64,000 bases of DNA from Cardiocondyla obscurior (lineage: Eukaryota > Arthropoda > Insecta > Hymenoptera > Formicidae): the NCBI RefSeq assembly GCF_019399895.1, contig NC_091871.1, positions 4,803,001 through 4,867,000 of the forward strand. Reading direction: 5' to 3'. Shown piece after piece: positions 1-12,289 of the stretch; position 1 is the stretch's first letter; every line of letters starts with the position of its first letter. The notes below the pieces were generated by a model. It was not told the DNA's origin. It did not search any database and worked only from the letters and a program-made list of their open reading frames with translations. The position numbers were made by a program, and so were the translations under genes.

Positions 1-79
1 CATAAATTATTTTATAATGGGAAATAAATTAAGTAATTTTTTAATTCAAATGTTTTAAAAATATATTAAATGAATTATA

Positions 80-1625
80 TCAATTTTTACTTGTACTAGC
101 TTCAGATTCTTTTTCTTGTCCTTTCCTTATAATCTTTTCTAATGGTTTATAATATCTTTCAAAAGCCTTATGAAGTGGCACATCTTCGTCTTCCATTTCG
201 GCTTTATCTTCTTTGAAATTATTTTCTGTTCCGTCTTCATCTTCACTTGATTCATTACACGAATGTTTCAAATAAATTTCCGAAGTGTCACGACCACTGT
301 TAACTGTTGTTACAAAAGATACAGCTTCTCCCACTGCTGTTTTACTAGCTTTTTCTAATTGTTCTTTTTCAGTTTTTTTTCGTTGGGCTTCTTTCTCCGT
401 TTTAATTTTTTCCCATTCTTTTTTGTAACTTCTGCAAAAAAAATTAGTTTCGTAAATAATAATATATGTAGCAATTTATATATACATTTAAAGTGAACAG
501 TAGTTCTTACGTTTCATATTCATTTACAGCAGCTTCAACCAATTCCAAAAATTCATCAATTCCAGCACCCGTTACTGCGGAAACGCCGCAGCATCGCAAG
601 TTACTATAAAATTCATCTAAAGCAAGTGCCATACTATGTGCAAGATTATTGATATAACCTTCACCCTTATCAAGTGCTTCTTGGAATGCTTCAAAATCGC
701 GCATCCAGTCAATTGCATAACTATGTTCAACAACATCGATCTAAAATATATTAATAATTTATTATGTATTATGCCGCCAACTTAGTGACTCGAGTTAAGA
801 TACGCGACAATCTTGCTGCGCGTATGCTTAACGCGAGGCACTACTGCATCTCTTGAAAATTATTAAAATATATGTATATTATAAAGAGAATTAATTACCT
901 TGTTCATAACTACAATAAAAGGTAGTTTAGTTTTATAAAGTATTGAACAAGCATACAACATATTTGACATGAATGTAACTGGATTAACACTTCTTACAGT
1001 GTCTATCACATATACAATAATTGTTGGAAACTGAGATGCTAACGTTTCTGTTATAATTGAGCCACTGGCTGACCATGTAAAGACCTCAATTTGTCCTGGT
1101 GTATCAAACACCACATAATTGTGGTCCTTATTAGCTTTGTTAATCAATTCAATGACCTGATGAAACTTTGTAGTAAAAAGATTTAAACTTGTAACTATAC
1201 CACCATTTGGACCCAACTTGTATTGTTTCATTACTTCTTTGTAATTTACAGTGTCTTTTACATCTGAAAAGAAACATAATTCTCTTTAAAACAAATAATA
1301 TGACAATCATGATATTACATAATTTAATAATGTTTATTATAATTGCATCTTTATATTCAACATGTAGAGTAGATTAAATAATATGATATTAATTAGATTA
1401 ATTTTTACCAATGTTAGCTGGATATGGAACTTCTTTACAAGCAGGGTCTAAATTAATGACATATGGTTTTCCTATGTCATATAATTTAGAAACAAGTTTA
1501 GAAACAAATGATGTTTTTCCAGCACCAGCCATTCCAACAACAATGATGCAGGGTATCTTTTTTCCATCAGCAGATTCATCTTTTATTGTAGATGTGGTAG
1601 CTGAACCACTATCTGTCATTTCCAT
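80..1625 (-). CDS. GPN1: GPN-loop GTPase 1 (XAB1 homologue), 4 exons, 387 aa
   Basis: Small GTPase needed for assembly and nuclear import of RNA polymerase II (family knowledge). Exons on the minus strand: 1625-1409, 1263-899, 740-511, 431-80. All borders are GT/AG and the lengths sum to 388 codons including the stop. Visible motifs: P-loop GMAGAGKTS at about residues 31-39, the diagnostic Gly-Pro-Asn triad at 90-92, DTPG at 126-129, and the G4 motif NKID formed across the exon 2/3 junction. The C-terminal tail is acidic and then basic, as is usual in GPN1. Length is close to the human protein (about 374 aa). It is divergent to NOC2. No anomalies seen. Start chosen as the first Met before the Ser/Thr-rich leader. 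Confidence 0.95.
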
Positions 1626-2565
1626 GGCATCAGAATTATTCTTAAAATTTGCTATTTATATATATCTGTTAACTTTTAATTTTGCATTATACTTTTACTG
1701 AAAACAAAAAAATATAATAAGACACTTTCTTTATATTAAAGAGTTAAAAAATAAGTAAAAAAATTACAATTGTCTCCAAAATGTTCTATTTATCAAAATA
1801 AATAATTATTATTCTTTTATATACAGTATTTTTATCTAATGCTGCGAATCGATTAGTTATTTTTGGAGGCTTGAAACCCATCAAAGACGTTTTCGCATCA
1901 AGTTCGTTTTACACACGTGTTGTAAAGCGTGCTGTCAATTCACTGTTAAGAAATTTAATAAAATATTTGCAGCGTACAACACTAGAAAAAATATTTTTAT
2001 GGTTATGGTTATTATTTGGCGGTAGGCCTTTTTTCTTCCTCTTTTTCTTCGTAGCAGAGCCCAACTCGGAATCGCGGCACAATTCACGCGTAAAATACAG
2101 AGGCTCGTCTGTGTGAAGCCAACGCTTCGACTGCCGTCGGAATCCGACGGCAGTCGAAGCGTTGGCTTCACACGGACGAGTCTCTGTATTTGTACGCGTG
2201 GAAGCCGCGATTCCGAGTTGGACTCTCTGCTTCGTAGTTAGGTAGCGCCGCCTGAGCCACGATCTGGAAATAAGCGAAATAACGTGATGAAAAGTGGGGA
2301 TCAATTTCAGGATCCAAACAGCACGTGGAAAGTTAGAATTTGTGTTTTAAATGTAGCATGCAGCGTCTATATATTAATAATATAGGAAATTAAAAATTAC
2401 AGGTAAAGAAAACAAGGTTTATGATATATTAACGAGGTAATGTGTACATTTTTATTTAAAAGTTAATAGAGGTTATAAGAATGTTCGATTAATTCTGCTA
2501 TATTTTTTACATATGTCTAATTATTGCTATTTTTTTAGATTATTAGGTTCAAATATAAGGTTAAA
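1626..2565. other. Divergent intergenic region between GPN1 and NOC2
   Basis: This spacer must contain both promoters of the head-to-head GPN1/NOC2 pair. Its middle is occupied by a foldback repeat, listed separately. Short frames reading through the repeat arms are not credible genes. The rest is AT-rich with no clear TATA box. Confidence 0.6.
2048..2236. repeat. Foldback repeat (family R1), full palindromic copy
   Basis: The two halves are imperfect inverted copies over about 90 bp each. The inner arms, 2111-2141 and 2143-2173, are perfect complements separated by one base. The outer parts (around 2054-2075 and 2208-2230) match with a few mismatches. One half recurs at about 13627-13722 with high identity, so this is a dispersed family. 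No transposase is visible; a MITE-like or snap-back non-autonomous element is the simplest reading. Confidence 0.75.
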
Positions 2566-5540
2566 ATGAAGGTAAAAAAAGCAAGTCAGAAACATCTTAA
2601 CTCGTCAAAAAAATTAATAACGGCCAAGAAAAAGAAGAAAGATTTGAGCAAATTGAGTACAGAAGAGTTCTTTGAACAAAATTTTGATACAGATAGCGAT
2701 GCAAGTGATAATGATAAGAAAAATAACACAAGTATGATCTGAAATATTTAGAGATTTTTTTATATTTTAAATTATGCATACTTTATTATTTATTGTTTTT
2801 TTTTTTATATAGAAATCAAAGATAAGGAACAGATGGATAGTGATAGTAGTGAAGATGACTTGGATCCTGAACAGCATAAACAGTCCTTGATGAGACTAAA
2901 AGATACTGACCCTGAGTTTTATAAATATTTGAAAGAAAATGATAAAAATCTTTTGGACTTTAGAGTGTCTGATGATGAAGATGATGACTCTTTAAATGAT
3001 TCTGATAATAAACATGTTCCCAATGAGAATTTGGAGGTATTTATTTTTAATAGAAATGTTCTATTTTTTATATTTATTTATTTTTTAATATATTTATTTG
3101 TAGGTTGCCAGTGATGATAGTGATTTTCAGCCAGAAGAAACTGAAGGTGATTCTAAAAAGAAAATTACTCTACAATTATTGAAAACTTGGCAACAAAATA
3201 TACAAACTGATAAGTAAGTTATGTAATTTATTATTTTACTGGATTAATAGCAAAATAATAATTTGTGTTTAATTTGTAGTTCAATAATTACTATCAAGTG
3301 TGCTGTAGATGCCTTTCATGCAGCTTTAGATAGTGTTGTGGTATTACCAGAGACAGATTCAGAATATAAAGTAGAAGGAAGTGCAAGTGAGTTAACTTCT
3401 GTTTTATGAAACTGATATGTCATAACCAATTTTACTAAATTTTTTTTTTTAATTCTAGCATTTAATGGTGTAATGCAACTATGTATAATGTATCTGCCCG
3501 ATGCGTTTAAACGGTTTTTAAAACTGAATCCAGAATTACAGGAAGTACATAAATCTAAAAGATTCAGAAAAATACAAGCAGTTATAAAATTGTATCTGTC
3601 TGATTTAATCAAGGTATTTGCTGAATTTTTAATTATTTTATTTAACTTAAATAAACATTTAATATTGATAAACTTGTTATTGTTACAGTTATTACAAAGT
3701 GTAACATCACCTAGTATTCTTACGGTACTTTTAAAGCACTTACGTCAAATGATACCTTATACCCGCTCATTTTCGTCTTTAACTAAACCATTAGTAAAGA
3801 TTTTAATCAAATTTTGGTCAACTGCAGAAGAAACTGTTCGAGTTACAGCCTTTTTAAATATATTAAATATTGCAACTAAAAAAGAATCTGTATTAGAAAA
3901 GCTATTAAAGGTGAGTGTTGTATGTGACAGTAGAAGGAATATTTGTAGATTATTATAATCAATTATTTGTATATGTTATAAAAATTGTTCTCTTTCAGAC
4001 TATGTATGTCAAATATGTTCAAAATGCAAAGTTTGTTTCACCTAATACGTTACCAGGAATAAATTTTATGAAACATTCTTTGGTTGAAATTTATCTGCTT
4101 GATCATGATCTTTCATATAATCATGCCTTTTTATATATTAGACAATTAGCGATTAATTTAAGAAATGCGATAACGCTAAAGAAAAAGGTATTTACAACTT
4201 TAGTTGCATATTTTTGTAATATCTTGTTACATTTTTAAAAATTGGTTTATCTTTCTTTCAGGAAAATTTTCAGGCTGTATATAATTGGCAGTATATAAAT
4301 TCTTTACGCTTTTGGACGGAAGTAATAATTAAATCGAAGACTAAATCGATGTTACGTTCGTTATTATATCCATTAGTGCAGGTATTAATTAATTTAAACA
4401 TTTATATAAATTTCATAAAATAATTATATACTGAATTATTAATTGATAGATCATTATCGGAACAATAAAAGTTATTCCGACAGCACAATATTATCCGTTA
4501 CGATTCCACTGCATTGAAATGTTGATAACCATTTCTAAGGAGACAGAAATATTTATACCTATTTTACCATTTCTTCTGGAGGTAATATTTTCAATTGTTA
4601 AATTATATTTGTATTTGTGGGATATAAAGTTTCACGTTTGCTCGTTATGTATATTTTGTTCCTTTTTTTTGTTAAATATTTTTTTTAGATATTGGATTCT
4701 TACAACTTTGATAAAAGACACAAAGCAGTTACAATGAAACCTATACCGCTTATTTGCATATTGAGAATGTCAAAATCACAATTGGCAGAAAATGGATTTA
4801 AGGATAGTATTATTGAAACTGTTTATCAATTTATATTAGAGAATGCAGCAAATGAAAGTCATAAAATATATTTTCCCGATGTGTACATACCGTGCATAAT
4901 TCAGGTACTTAAAAAAACATAAAAAAAAATTAACTTAATCAAAAGTATTAAAAAACATAATTTTTATAATCGAGTATGTTACAAATTTTAAATTGATGTA
5001 TATTTTATTTTGCAGTTAAAGGCATTTCTTAAAAAATGTCATGTAGCAGCGTATTGTAAAAAGATAAAACAACTTTTAAATATGATTGAAGAAAATAGAA
5101 AACACGTCGAAACTGAACGTTCTAAAATAACAATAAATCTGAAAAACACAGCAGAAATTACAAATTGGGAAAACAGAATAAAGGTGGACGGCACAGAAAT
5201 AGCTAAATTTTATAACTCCTGGATTAAGATTCATAAATCTCAGACACTTAAACTTCTTACAAAGAACGAAGAAGGAACAGATGTGCTAAAGGGAATACCA
5301 AAAAAACATAAATTAGATAATCGAAACACAGAAGACAGTGAGGAAGAGAGCGAGTTTGAATTTCGATTAAAAGACACAGAATCCGAAACCGAAAAGAAAA
5401 AGACGAAAAGTTTGAAAGTAAATAAGACAAAAAAGCGCAAGAAAAATATGGAAAGCAAGATTAACGAAATCGAAGATGAAAATTTGCCAAGAGAGGACAC
5501 AGATATTGTACAAGATATCAATAGTGATGATTGGAACTAA
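2566..5540 (+). CDS. NOC2: Nucleolar complex protein 2 homologue, 11 exons, 721 aa
   Basis: Ribosome-biogenesis factor that works with NOC1 and NOC3 in pre-60S export from the nucleolus (family knowledge). Exons: 2566-2731, 2813-3036, 3104-3213, 3280-3386, 3459-3613, 3689-3910, 3999-4187, 4262-4381, 4450-4581, 4689-4904, 5016-5540. All are GT/AG, phases agree, total 722 codons with stop. The N-terminus is Lys-rich and then acidic with a conserved stretch containing [13 protein letters not shown]. The NOC2 helical-repeat domain fills the middle exons (e.g. [20 protein letters not shown]). The C-terminus is a basic/acidic charged tail. Length is close to human NOC2L (about 749). Upstream and on the same strand as CPSF2. 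Confidence 0.95.
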
Positions 5541-6263
5541 GAATTAAGATATATAATATTCAATTAATGATTATTGTGTAAAATAAATAATACATGCATT
5601 TTACGTTATCGTGTAAAATAAATAATACATGTATTTTACGTTATTGTGTAAAATTAATAATACAAGCATTTTATGTTATAAAATGTGTTGTAATAAATCT
5701 TTATTCTTACACTCGTACTAGTAATTATTTTAATATAAAATTTGTAATTGCATATTATATATCAAATAATGTAAAGATTTAACAAGAAATTAATGTAAAA
5801 TAATTTAGTAAAAGAAATAAATCCTATTTAAAAAAAAAACGTAATTGAGCTGATTTAATTGCCGCTTCTCTCATTTAGTTGCCACGAGAGTCTGCTTTTG
5901 GTCATAAATATTCCTAAATTCCTAACCTTTTTCTAGAGAGGAAGAGTATGGCGTAAACCTGTATATCTGTGATTGTTACAGATATAAACGATATAAACTT
6001 TATCATTCTTTTTTTGTTTTATAACTTATTACACATTCTTATAGATTTTTAATACATAATTCGTGATCAATATAGTATAATGCAAGTTTAAATTTAATAA
6101 TTTTCATCGTATTCGGCAAAATCAGTATACGGCATTATTTTGCAGGTTAAAATGATAGATATCAAGTTTTGATAAAATTAAAACACCTTTCGAAATTGTT
6201 TACTTAAAATTAATTGTAGTTATTTGTTTGTTTGAAATTGTCATTATTCAGAAAATATAAAAA
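5541..6263. other. Intergenic spacer NOC2-CPSF2
   Basis: This holds the 3' end of NOC2, with several AATAAA-like motifs just after the stop, and the CPSF2 promoter/5' UTR. A three-copy short tandem repeat lies at its start. No additional gene is seen. Confidence 0.6.
5571..5675. repeat. 35 bp tandem repeat, 3 copies
   Basis: The motif starting GTGTAAAATAAATAATAC recurs at about 5576, 5611 and 5646 with a 35 bp period and few changes. It lies just downstream of the NOC2 stop and supplies several possible polyadenylation signals (AATAAA within each unit). Confidence 0.8.
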
Positions 6264-9200
6264 ATGACATCTATTATAAAACTTCATGCTATCTCTGGGG
6301 CTATGAATGAATCTCCACCTTGCTATATATTGCAAGTGGATGAACTGAGAATATTATTAGACTGTGGATGGGATGAAAACTTTGATCAAGACTTTATAAA
6401 AGAATTAAAAAGGTACTACTTTTAAAATAATAATAATATTAATTTAATATTATAATTTAATATTAAAATAATAATAATATTATATATTCACTTTTTTGTG
6501 TTTTTAGACATGTACATCAGATTGATGCAGTATTGCTCTCATATCCAGATCCCCTACATTTAGGTGCATTACCATATCTAGTAGGTAAATGTGGCTTAAA
6601 TTGTCCCATATATGCTACCATACCTGTCTACAAAATGGGTCAAATGTTTATGTATGATATATATCAGGTATATTTTTTTACTGCATATAAAATTAAATAT
6701 ATTAAATTAGTACTTATATTTAAGATATTATAATGATTGCAGTCGCGTCACAATATGGAAGATTTTGATCTATTTACTTTGGACGACGTTGATGCTGCAT
6801 TTGATAAAATTGTTCAACTAAAATATAATCAGAGTATATCAATGAAAGGTAAAGGCTATGGTGTTACATTAACACCCTTGCCAGCAGGCCATATGATTGG
6901 TGGGACAATTTGGAAAATTGTCAAAGTTGGAGAAGAGGACATAATATATGCTGTAGACTTTAATCATAAAAAAGAACGTCACCTAAATGGTTGTGAATTG
7001 GAAAGGTTACAGAGACCGTCGCTACTGATAACAGATGCCTTTAATGCCACATACCAACAAGCTAGACGAAGAACAAGGGATGAAAAATTAATGAGTTAGT
7101 TTCACATTTTTTTAATCAAAATTATAAGTTAAAAATCGAAAAATTGAGAGATGTATTATTGCATTTTTAATGTGTTATTTTTGTGATTTAGCTAATATCT
7201 TACAAACATTACGAGGCGGTGGAAACGTATTGGTCAGTGTAGACACTGCTGGTCGTGTATTAGAATTGGCACACATGTTGGATCAGCTGTGGCGTAATAA
7301 GGAATCCGGATTACTTGCTTATTCATTAGCACTTCTTAATAACGTGAGCTACAATGTTGTAGAATTTGCAAAATCACAAATTGAATGGATGAGTGATAAA
7401 TTAATGAGAAGCTTTGAAGGTGCGCGCAACAATCCATTTCAATTTAAACATTTACAACTTTGTCATAGTATGGCTGAATTGAATCAAGTTCCAAGCCCAA
7501 AGGTAAAAAAAAAGCATTAAAAATTATGCAGTTTTTAAATTTTCTTCTTATTTTATTCAAAAATTAATTTTTTATTATATTTAGGTGGTTCTCGCAAGTA
7601 CTCCTGATATGGAATGCGGATTTTCCCGTGAATTATTTTTACAGTGGTGTACTAATCCACAAAACAGTATTATATTAACGAGTAGGACGTCTCCTGGTAC
7701 ACTTGCTAGAGATTTAGTAGAGAAAGGAGGTAATCGAAATATTACCCTGGAAGTAAGAAGACGAGTGAGACTCGAAGGAATTGAACTGGAAGAATATCAG
7801 AAAAGAGAAAAGTTAAAACAGGAACAGATGAAACAGGAGCAAATGTATATATCCACCTATTATTATTTAATTAAAAATTTAATTATGCTTATAATATGTT
7901 TAATGTTATAATATTTTATTAGGGAAACTGCGGACGTAAGTTCCGAATCGGAAGACGAAATAGAAGTTGGTAGCGGGAGGGGAAAACACGATTTACTAGT
8001 AAAGCAGGAAAGTAAACCTGGCTTTTTTAAACAAAGTAAAAAGCAACATCCTATGTTTCCATTTGTGGAAGAAAAAATTAAAATAGACGAATATGGAGAA
8101 ATCATAAAGTAAGGATATTTATGTCTCTGGATATTTTTAATACAAGACGTTAAACAAATATTCGAAATGTTTACTAAAACAATTATTTAATTATTTGTAA
8201 TTTAATACTATATAATTAATAATTCTATTTACTTGTTTGATTGATTATTTTTATGAATGTGTACACCGAAGCAGATATGATATTTTTTGTGACGAAAGCG
8301 GCTAGTAGCGTACGTAATCTTAGGCAGTAAAAGCAGAGGATGAGAAAACGGGGAGAAATCAGTCATCGGCAAACCGGCCGGCGCGGTATATACATGCAGT
8401 ACATGTGAAACTGCGCACACGACGCTAAAGTCACGTTCGCTAGCTGCCGTCGCCATATCTGCTTTTCAGCGTACTAAATTACATATGTTTATATTATTTA
8501 ATATTATTTAATATTATTTAATATTATTTAATATTACAGACCAGAGGATTATAAAATAGCAGAGGCAGTACCCGAGGTGGAAGATAATAAAGAAAATATA
8601 GAAATGAAGCAGGAAGAAGCGAATTATCATCCAGAAGTAGCTATGGATATTCCGACGAAATGCGTACAAGTTTCGCGTACGATGACTGTTAATGCGGCGG
8701 TAACGTATATAGATTTTGAAGGTAGATCTGACGGTGAATCTCTACAGAAAATTTTAGCACAGCTAAGACCGAGAAGAGTTGTCTTAGTTAGAGGTTCGCC
8801 TAAAGATACGGAGATACTCGCACAACAAGCGCAAAGTACCGGTGCAAGAGTATTTATTCCCGGCAAAGGAGAGACGTTAGACGCCACAACGGAAACACAC
8901 ATTTATCAAGTAATTGTAATTTTTATTGTTATTAATTAATTATAAAGTTTTTTACTCTTTTATTTGTGTCATTATTGCATGAGATATTTCTTTTGACCGT
9001 AGGTACGTTTAACTGACGCTCTAGTAAGCGGATTGAATTTCTCAAAAGGTAAGGGCGATTCGGAAGTGGCATGGGTAGACGCAATGATAATGGCGCGTGA
9101 TCAAATTTGTCGAGATGCAATTGCTGATACTGAATCTGAAAACGCAATTGACGAAAGTGACAAAATACTGACTTTAGAACCTTTGCCATTGAATGAGGTA

Positions 9201-9687
9201 AAATAAAAATTTTACAAGTGAAAATGGTGTGAGAGAGTAATTCAATTTATACAATAAATTGTATTTCTACAGGTTCCCGGTCATCAAACTACATTTATAA
9301 ATGAATTAAAATTATCCGATTTTAAACAGATCCTGAATAGAAGTAATATTCCATCGGAATTTAGCGGAGGAGTATTATGGTGTTGCAATAACACTATAGC
9401 CGTTAGAAGGGTTTGTTTCACTTACGACATAAATAAAAACGATTTTATTTATAGTGCCTGTTCACATTTTGCACTTTTATTCTTTTAAATTATTTTTGTC
9501 TTTTGTTTTAAATATAATAAATTCCAAAAGTACGCGCAATAATTCTGATACAAAAATATTGTATTCAAATAAGTAATTGTTGTTTTTATTTTAGCATGAA
9601 GGTGGGAAAGTAATATTGGAAGGCTGCATTTCTGAGGATTACTACAAAGTTCGAGACCTATTGTATGATCAATATGCAATTGTATAG
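6264..9687 (+). CDS. CPSF2: Cleavage and polyadenylation specificity factor subunit 2 (CPSF100), 10 exons, 737 aa
   Basis: Non-catalytic metallo-beta-lactamase/beta-CASP partner of CPSF73 in mRNA 3'-end processing (family knowledge). Exons: 6264-6412, 6508-6667, 6743-7094, 7192-7502, 7585-7844, 7923-8108, 8540-8909, 9003-9197, 9273-9410, 9595-9687. Phases agree; 738 codons with stop. The N-terminus [12 protein letters not shown] and LLDCGWDE are typical. The HxHxDH zinc motif of CPSF73 is replaced by SYPDPLHLG, as expected for CPSF100. The beta-CASP region spans roughly residues 210-400, with an acidic linker after residue 400. Intron 6 (8109-8539) is the longest and contains a CpG-richer insert. 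Slightly shorter than the human protein (782). Confidence 0.95.
8255..8465. other. CpG-rich island inside CPSF2 intron 6
   Basis: About 210 bp with far higher CpG content than the surrounding intron. It is followed by a short tandem run of ATATTATTTA units (about 8488-8532) just before the acceptor. The minus strand is open for 75 codons but resembles no protein I recognise. It could be an inserted repeat remnant, an internal promoter or an enhancer. Confidence 0.45.
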
Positions 9688-9850
9688 ATAATGCATTGTA
9701 TGTACTTGCATATTAAAAAAAATTAAATATTTGTGATACATGATAATTATAAATAAGTTTTTTATTACCTTATTTACTAAAAGAATCCATGCGCGCGTTA
9801 TTTTTTAAAAAACCCCAATTACAATAGACGAAAAGAAAATCATGTCTTAC

Positions 9851-10090
9851 CAATCTGTATGAGTTTCAGCGGAGTTCTAAAGTTCTGCCGGTGACTGTAA
9901 CATAAAATGAAACATATTAATGTAGATATGTTAGCATTTAAATTAATGTAAAGATAAAGCTTTATTTTAATAAAGATTTTATAAAAAATAATTAATTCTC
10001 ACCTAAAAGTTGCTCCGCCGATGCATGATACCCTTCCTGGTCCTCCTCCTCTTCTCAGGATGTCTGCGGAATGTCGGGTCGGTCCTTCCT
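9851..10090 (-). repeat. Splice-like module, copy 1
   Basis: On the minus strand a GC-rich block ends at 10003 at GCAACTTTTAG, followed by GTGAGA. A 108 bp AT-rich spacer (10002-9895) ends in TTATGTTACAG. A 44 bp block (9894-9851) then begins TCACCGGCAGAAC and ends ACAGATTG before GTAAGA. The same arrangement recurs at 12.3, 44.4 and 44.7 kb and, more diverged, at 45.2 kb. Confidence 0.7.
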
Positions 10091-10794
10091 TTAATGCTAG
10101 AGTACTATCTGAAACAGAAAAATTACAATTAATATTCTGTTCCGTTCGATGTCTTATTGAGCTATCGATTTCTTGAATCAAAATCAAAAATTTAATGAGA
10201 AAGGCGATAACGCGTTCTAAAGCGCGGTAAAAATAAAACGCGGGATAGTGAAATTATGATTAATATTCTGTTTTATTCGATTATTATTGAGCTATCGATT
10301 ACTCAAGTCAAATTCAAAAATTTAACGAAAAAGGTGGTTGCGTGTTTTGAATAACGGTAAAGGTAAAAAGCGGGATAGTGAATACCCCCCGGTGGGGGTA
10401 ACACAAGGGGGTAAAGAATATCCCGCGCGATAGTAGGGAAAACATTGAAGGGGTTGGGGGAAGTTTTCGCGGTCATTCTACCGACGACTTTTGACCGCGC
10501 AACAAGGTGACGTGGACCTCGCTTGAAGTGACAGTTAGATTCTTGTGTCGGGATTCAAGGTTAATAGGAAGTGTCGTGGACTATCCCGCGAGTGTCTACC
10601 GCGTTAGGAATATTTTATATCGCGGCGCGTTTTATACCGGTGCTTCGTGCAAGTTTTGTGTCGTTCGTTACACCGACCGAAGTATTAAAGTGACAGTTAG
10701 ACCGCGCTTACGTCTCAGGGTCGTGTTTAAAGATTTAACGGAAGTGTCGTGAATATCCCGCGAGTGATCTAGTGCGCGGAGAACGTTATTTTAT

Positions 10795-12180
10795 TATAAA
10801 ACAAGGATGCTTTTTCGTGATCGGAATATTGTTTCGCGCTTTCGGGATATAGTAATTCGCGTTTCAATTTATTTTTTAATTGATCGTCGTACAGCCGGAG
10901 TACGCGTTATCTCTTGCGGAGTGTCGATTTTCTGTCTGGTAAGACGTGCTAATAGTGTATAGTGACCGGCAATGATGACCTGACTCACTGTGGTGACAGC
11001 GACTAACGCGCGTGAGCTAGGGTGGAGTTAGCCTTACCGCGGATCGTGTACGTGAACCTTGGAGTATCGAGAGAGCGAGAGAACGAGGAAAGTTGGAGGA
11101 AGGCATTCATGTTTGTTCTGTTCGCGACGTGTGAGAGAGAACGCATGAGTGATCGCTAAGAAATCATTATAGGCGCCTCTAATGATTTCTTAACGATCAC
11201 TCGTGCGTTCTCTCTCACATGCACGGTCGCGAACAGAACAGAGCATGAAGATGCCTTCCTTCAACTTTTCCCTCGTTTTCTCGTTTCTTTCGGTACTTCA
11301 GGACTCACGTACGCGATCCGCGGTAAGGCCTGACGCACTTTACCCTAGCTTACGCGCGTTAGTTGCCGTTGCCGCAATGAGTCATGCCGTTATTAAAGGT
11401 CACTACTATTACATGCAATTCGGGAAACGGTATCTTCTGCTTGAGAAATTCGCGTTACGCCGGATTGTGCGATGCGTATTTTAGTAGTTTTAAATTTCTA
11501 TTTAAACAATTTTTTCTTGTTTTATAATAATTTAAACTATGAGTCATAGTGTAATAAAGTGCGCGGTGAATATGAGTCATAGTGTTATGAAGTGCGCGGT
11601 GATAATTATGTGAGTGAGTGTGAGTGTGAGTGTACAGTGTCGCGTTTATGTATATAATACGGGATGCCGTGTTTAAGTTATTACAAAACAAGGTCGCTTT
11701 TCTCGTTATCGGAATATTGTTTCGCGCTTTCGGGATATAGTAATTCGCGTTTTTAATTTATTTTTTAAGGGATCGTCGTACAGCCCGGAGTATTCGTCGG
11801 TCCCTCGCGGAGTGTCGTTTTCTGTTTCGTTAGCCGTGACTGATAGTGCGTGCGCTACTGCACGCAATTCGGGAAATTGGCATCTGCTGCTTGAGAGATT
11901 CGCGTTACGCCGGATTGTGCGACGCGTATTTTAGTAGTTTTAAAGTCCTATTCGAACAATTTTTTTCTTGTTTTATAATAATTTAAACTAGGTATGAGTG
12001 ATAGTGTAATAAAGTGCGCGGTGAATATGAGTCATAGTGTTATGAAGTGTTATGAAGTGTTATGAAGTGTTATGAAGTGCGCGGTGAATATTATGTGAGT
12101 GAGTGTGAGTGAGTGTGAGTGTACAGTTTCGCGTTTTTGTTTATAATACGGGGTGCCGTGTTTTAATAATAATTTAAACT
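10795..12180. repeat. Tandem duplication, ~0.9 kb and ~0.5 kb units
   Basis: Copy A runs about 10795-11680 and copy B about 11682-12180. Both share the run containing GGAATATTGTTTCGCGCTTT, then GGATTGTGCGA, then the GTGAGTGAGTGTGAGTG run. Copy A differs mainly by about 440 extra bases (10963-11406) forming a foldback. Copy B has extra tandem TTATGAAGTG units around 12045-12080. Confidence 0.75.
10963..11406. mobile_element. ~440 bp foldback element inserted in tandem copy A
   Basis: An imperfect palindrome centred near 11177, with arms of about 200 bp. The inner arms around TAATGATTTCTTA and GAGAGAGAACGCA match closely. The ends are TAGTGACC and GGTCACTA. The homologous position in copy B (about 11850-11865) lacks it, which gives a natural empty site. 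No coding capacity; a MITE/foldback-type insertion is inferred. Confidence 0.65.
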
Positions 12181-12289
12181 GTGAGTGATAATGTAAACTA
12201 ACGAGTGATAATTTAAATTATGAGTGATAGCGTTAGGGGTTAATGACAGTATTTCGCGAGAGTTTCCAGTGCGCGAAAAGATGACTCGA

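Noticed and set aside
1871..2304. Overlapping frames on both strands across 1.9-2.3 kb
   Set aside because: They run through the R1 foldback arms and have no domain.
10507..11484. Plus-strand frames in the composite element
   Set aside because: They lie in internal duplications and the foldback, with no similarity to transposase or other proteins I recognise.
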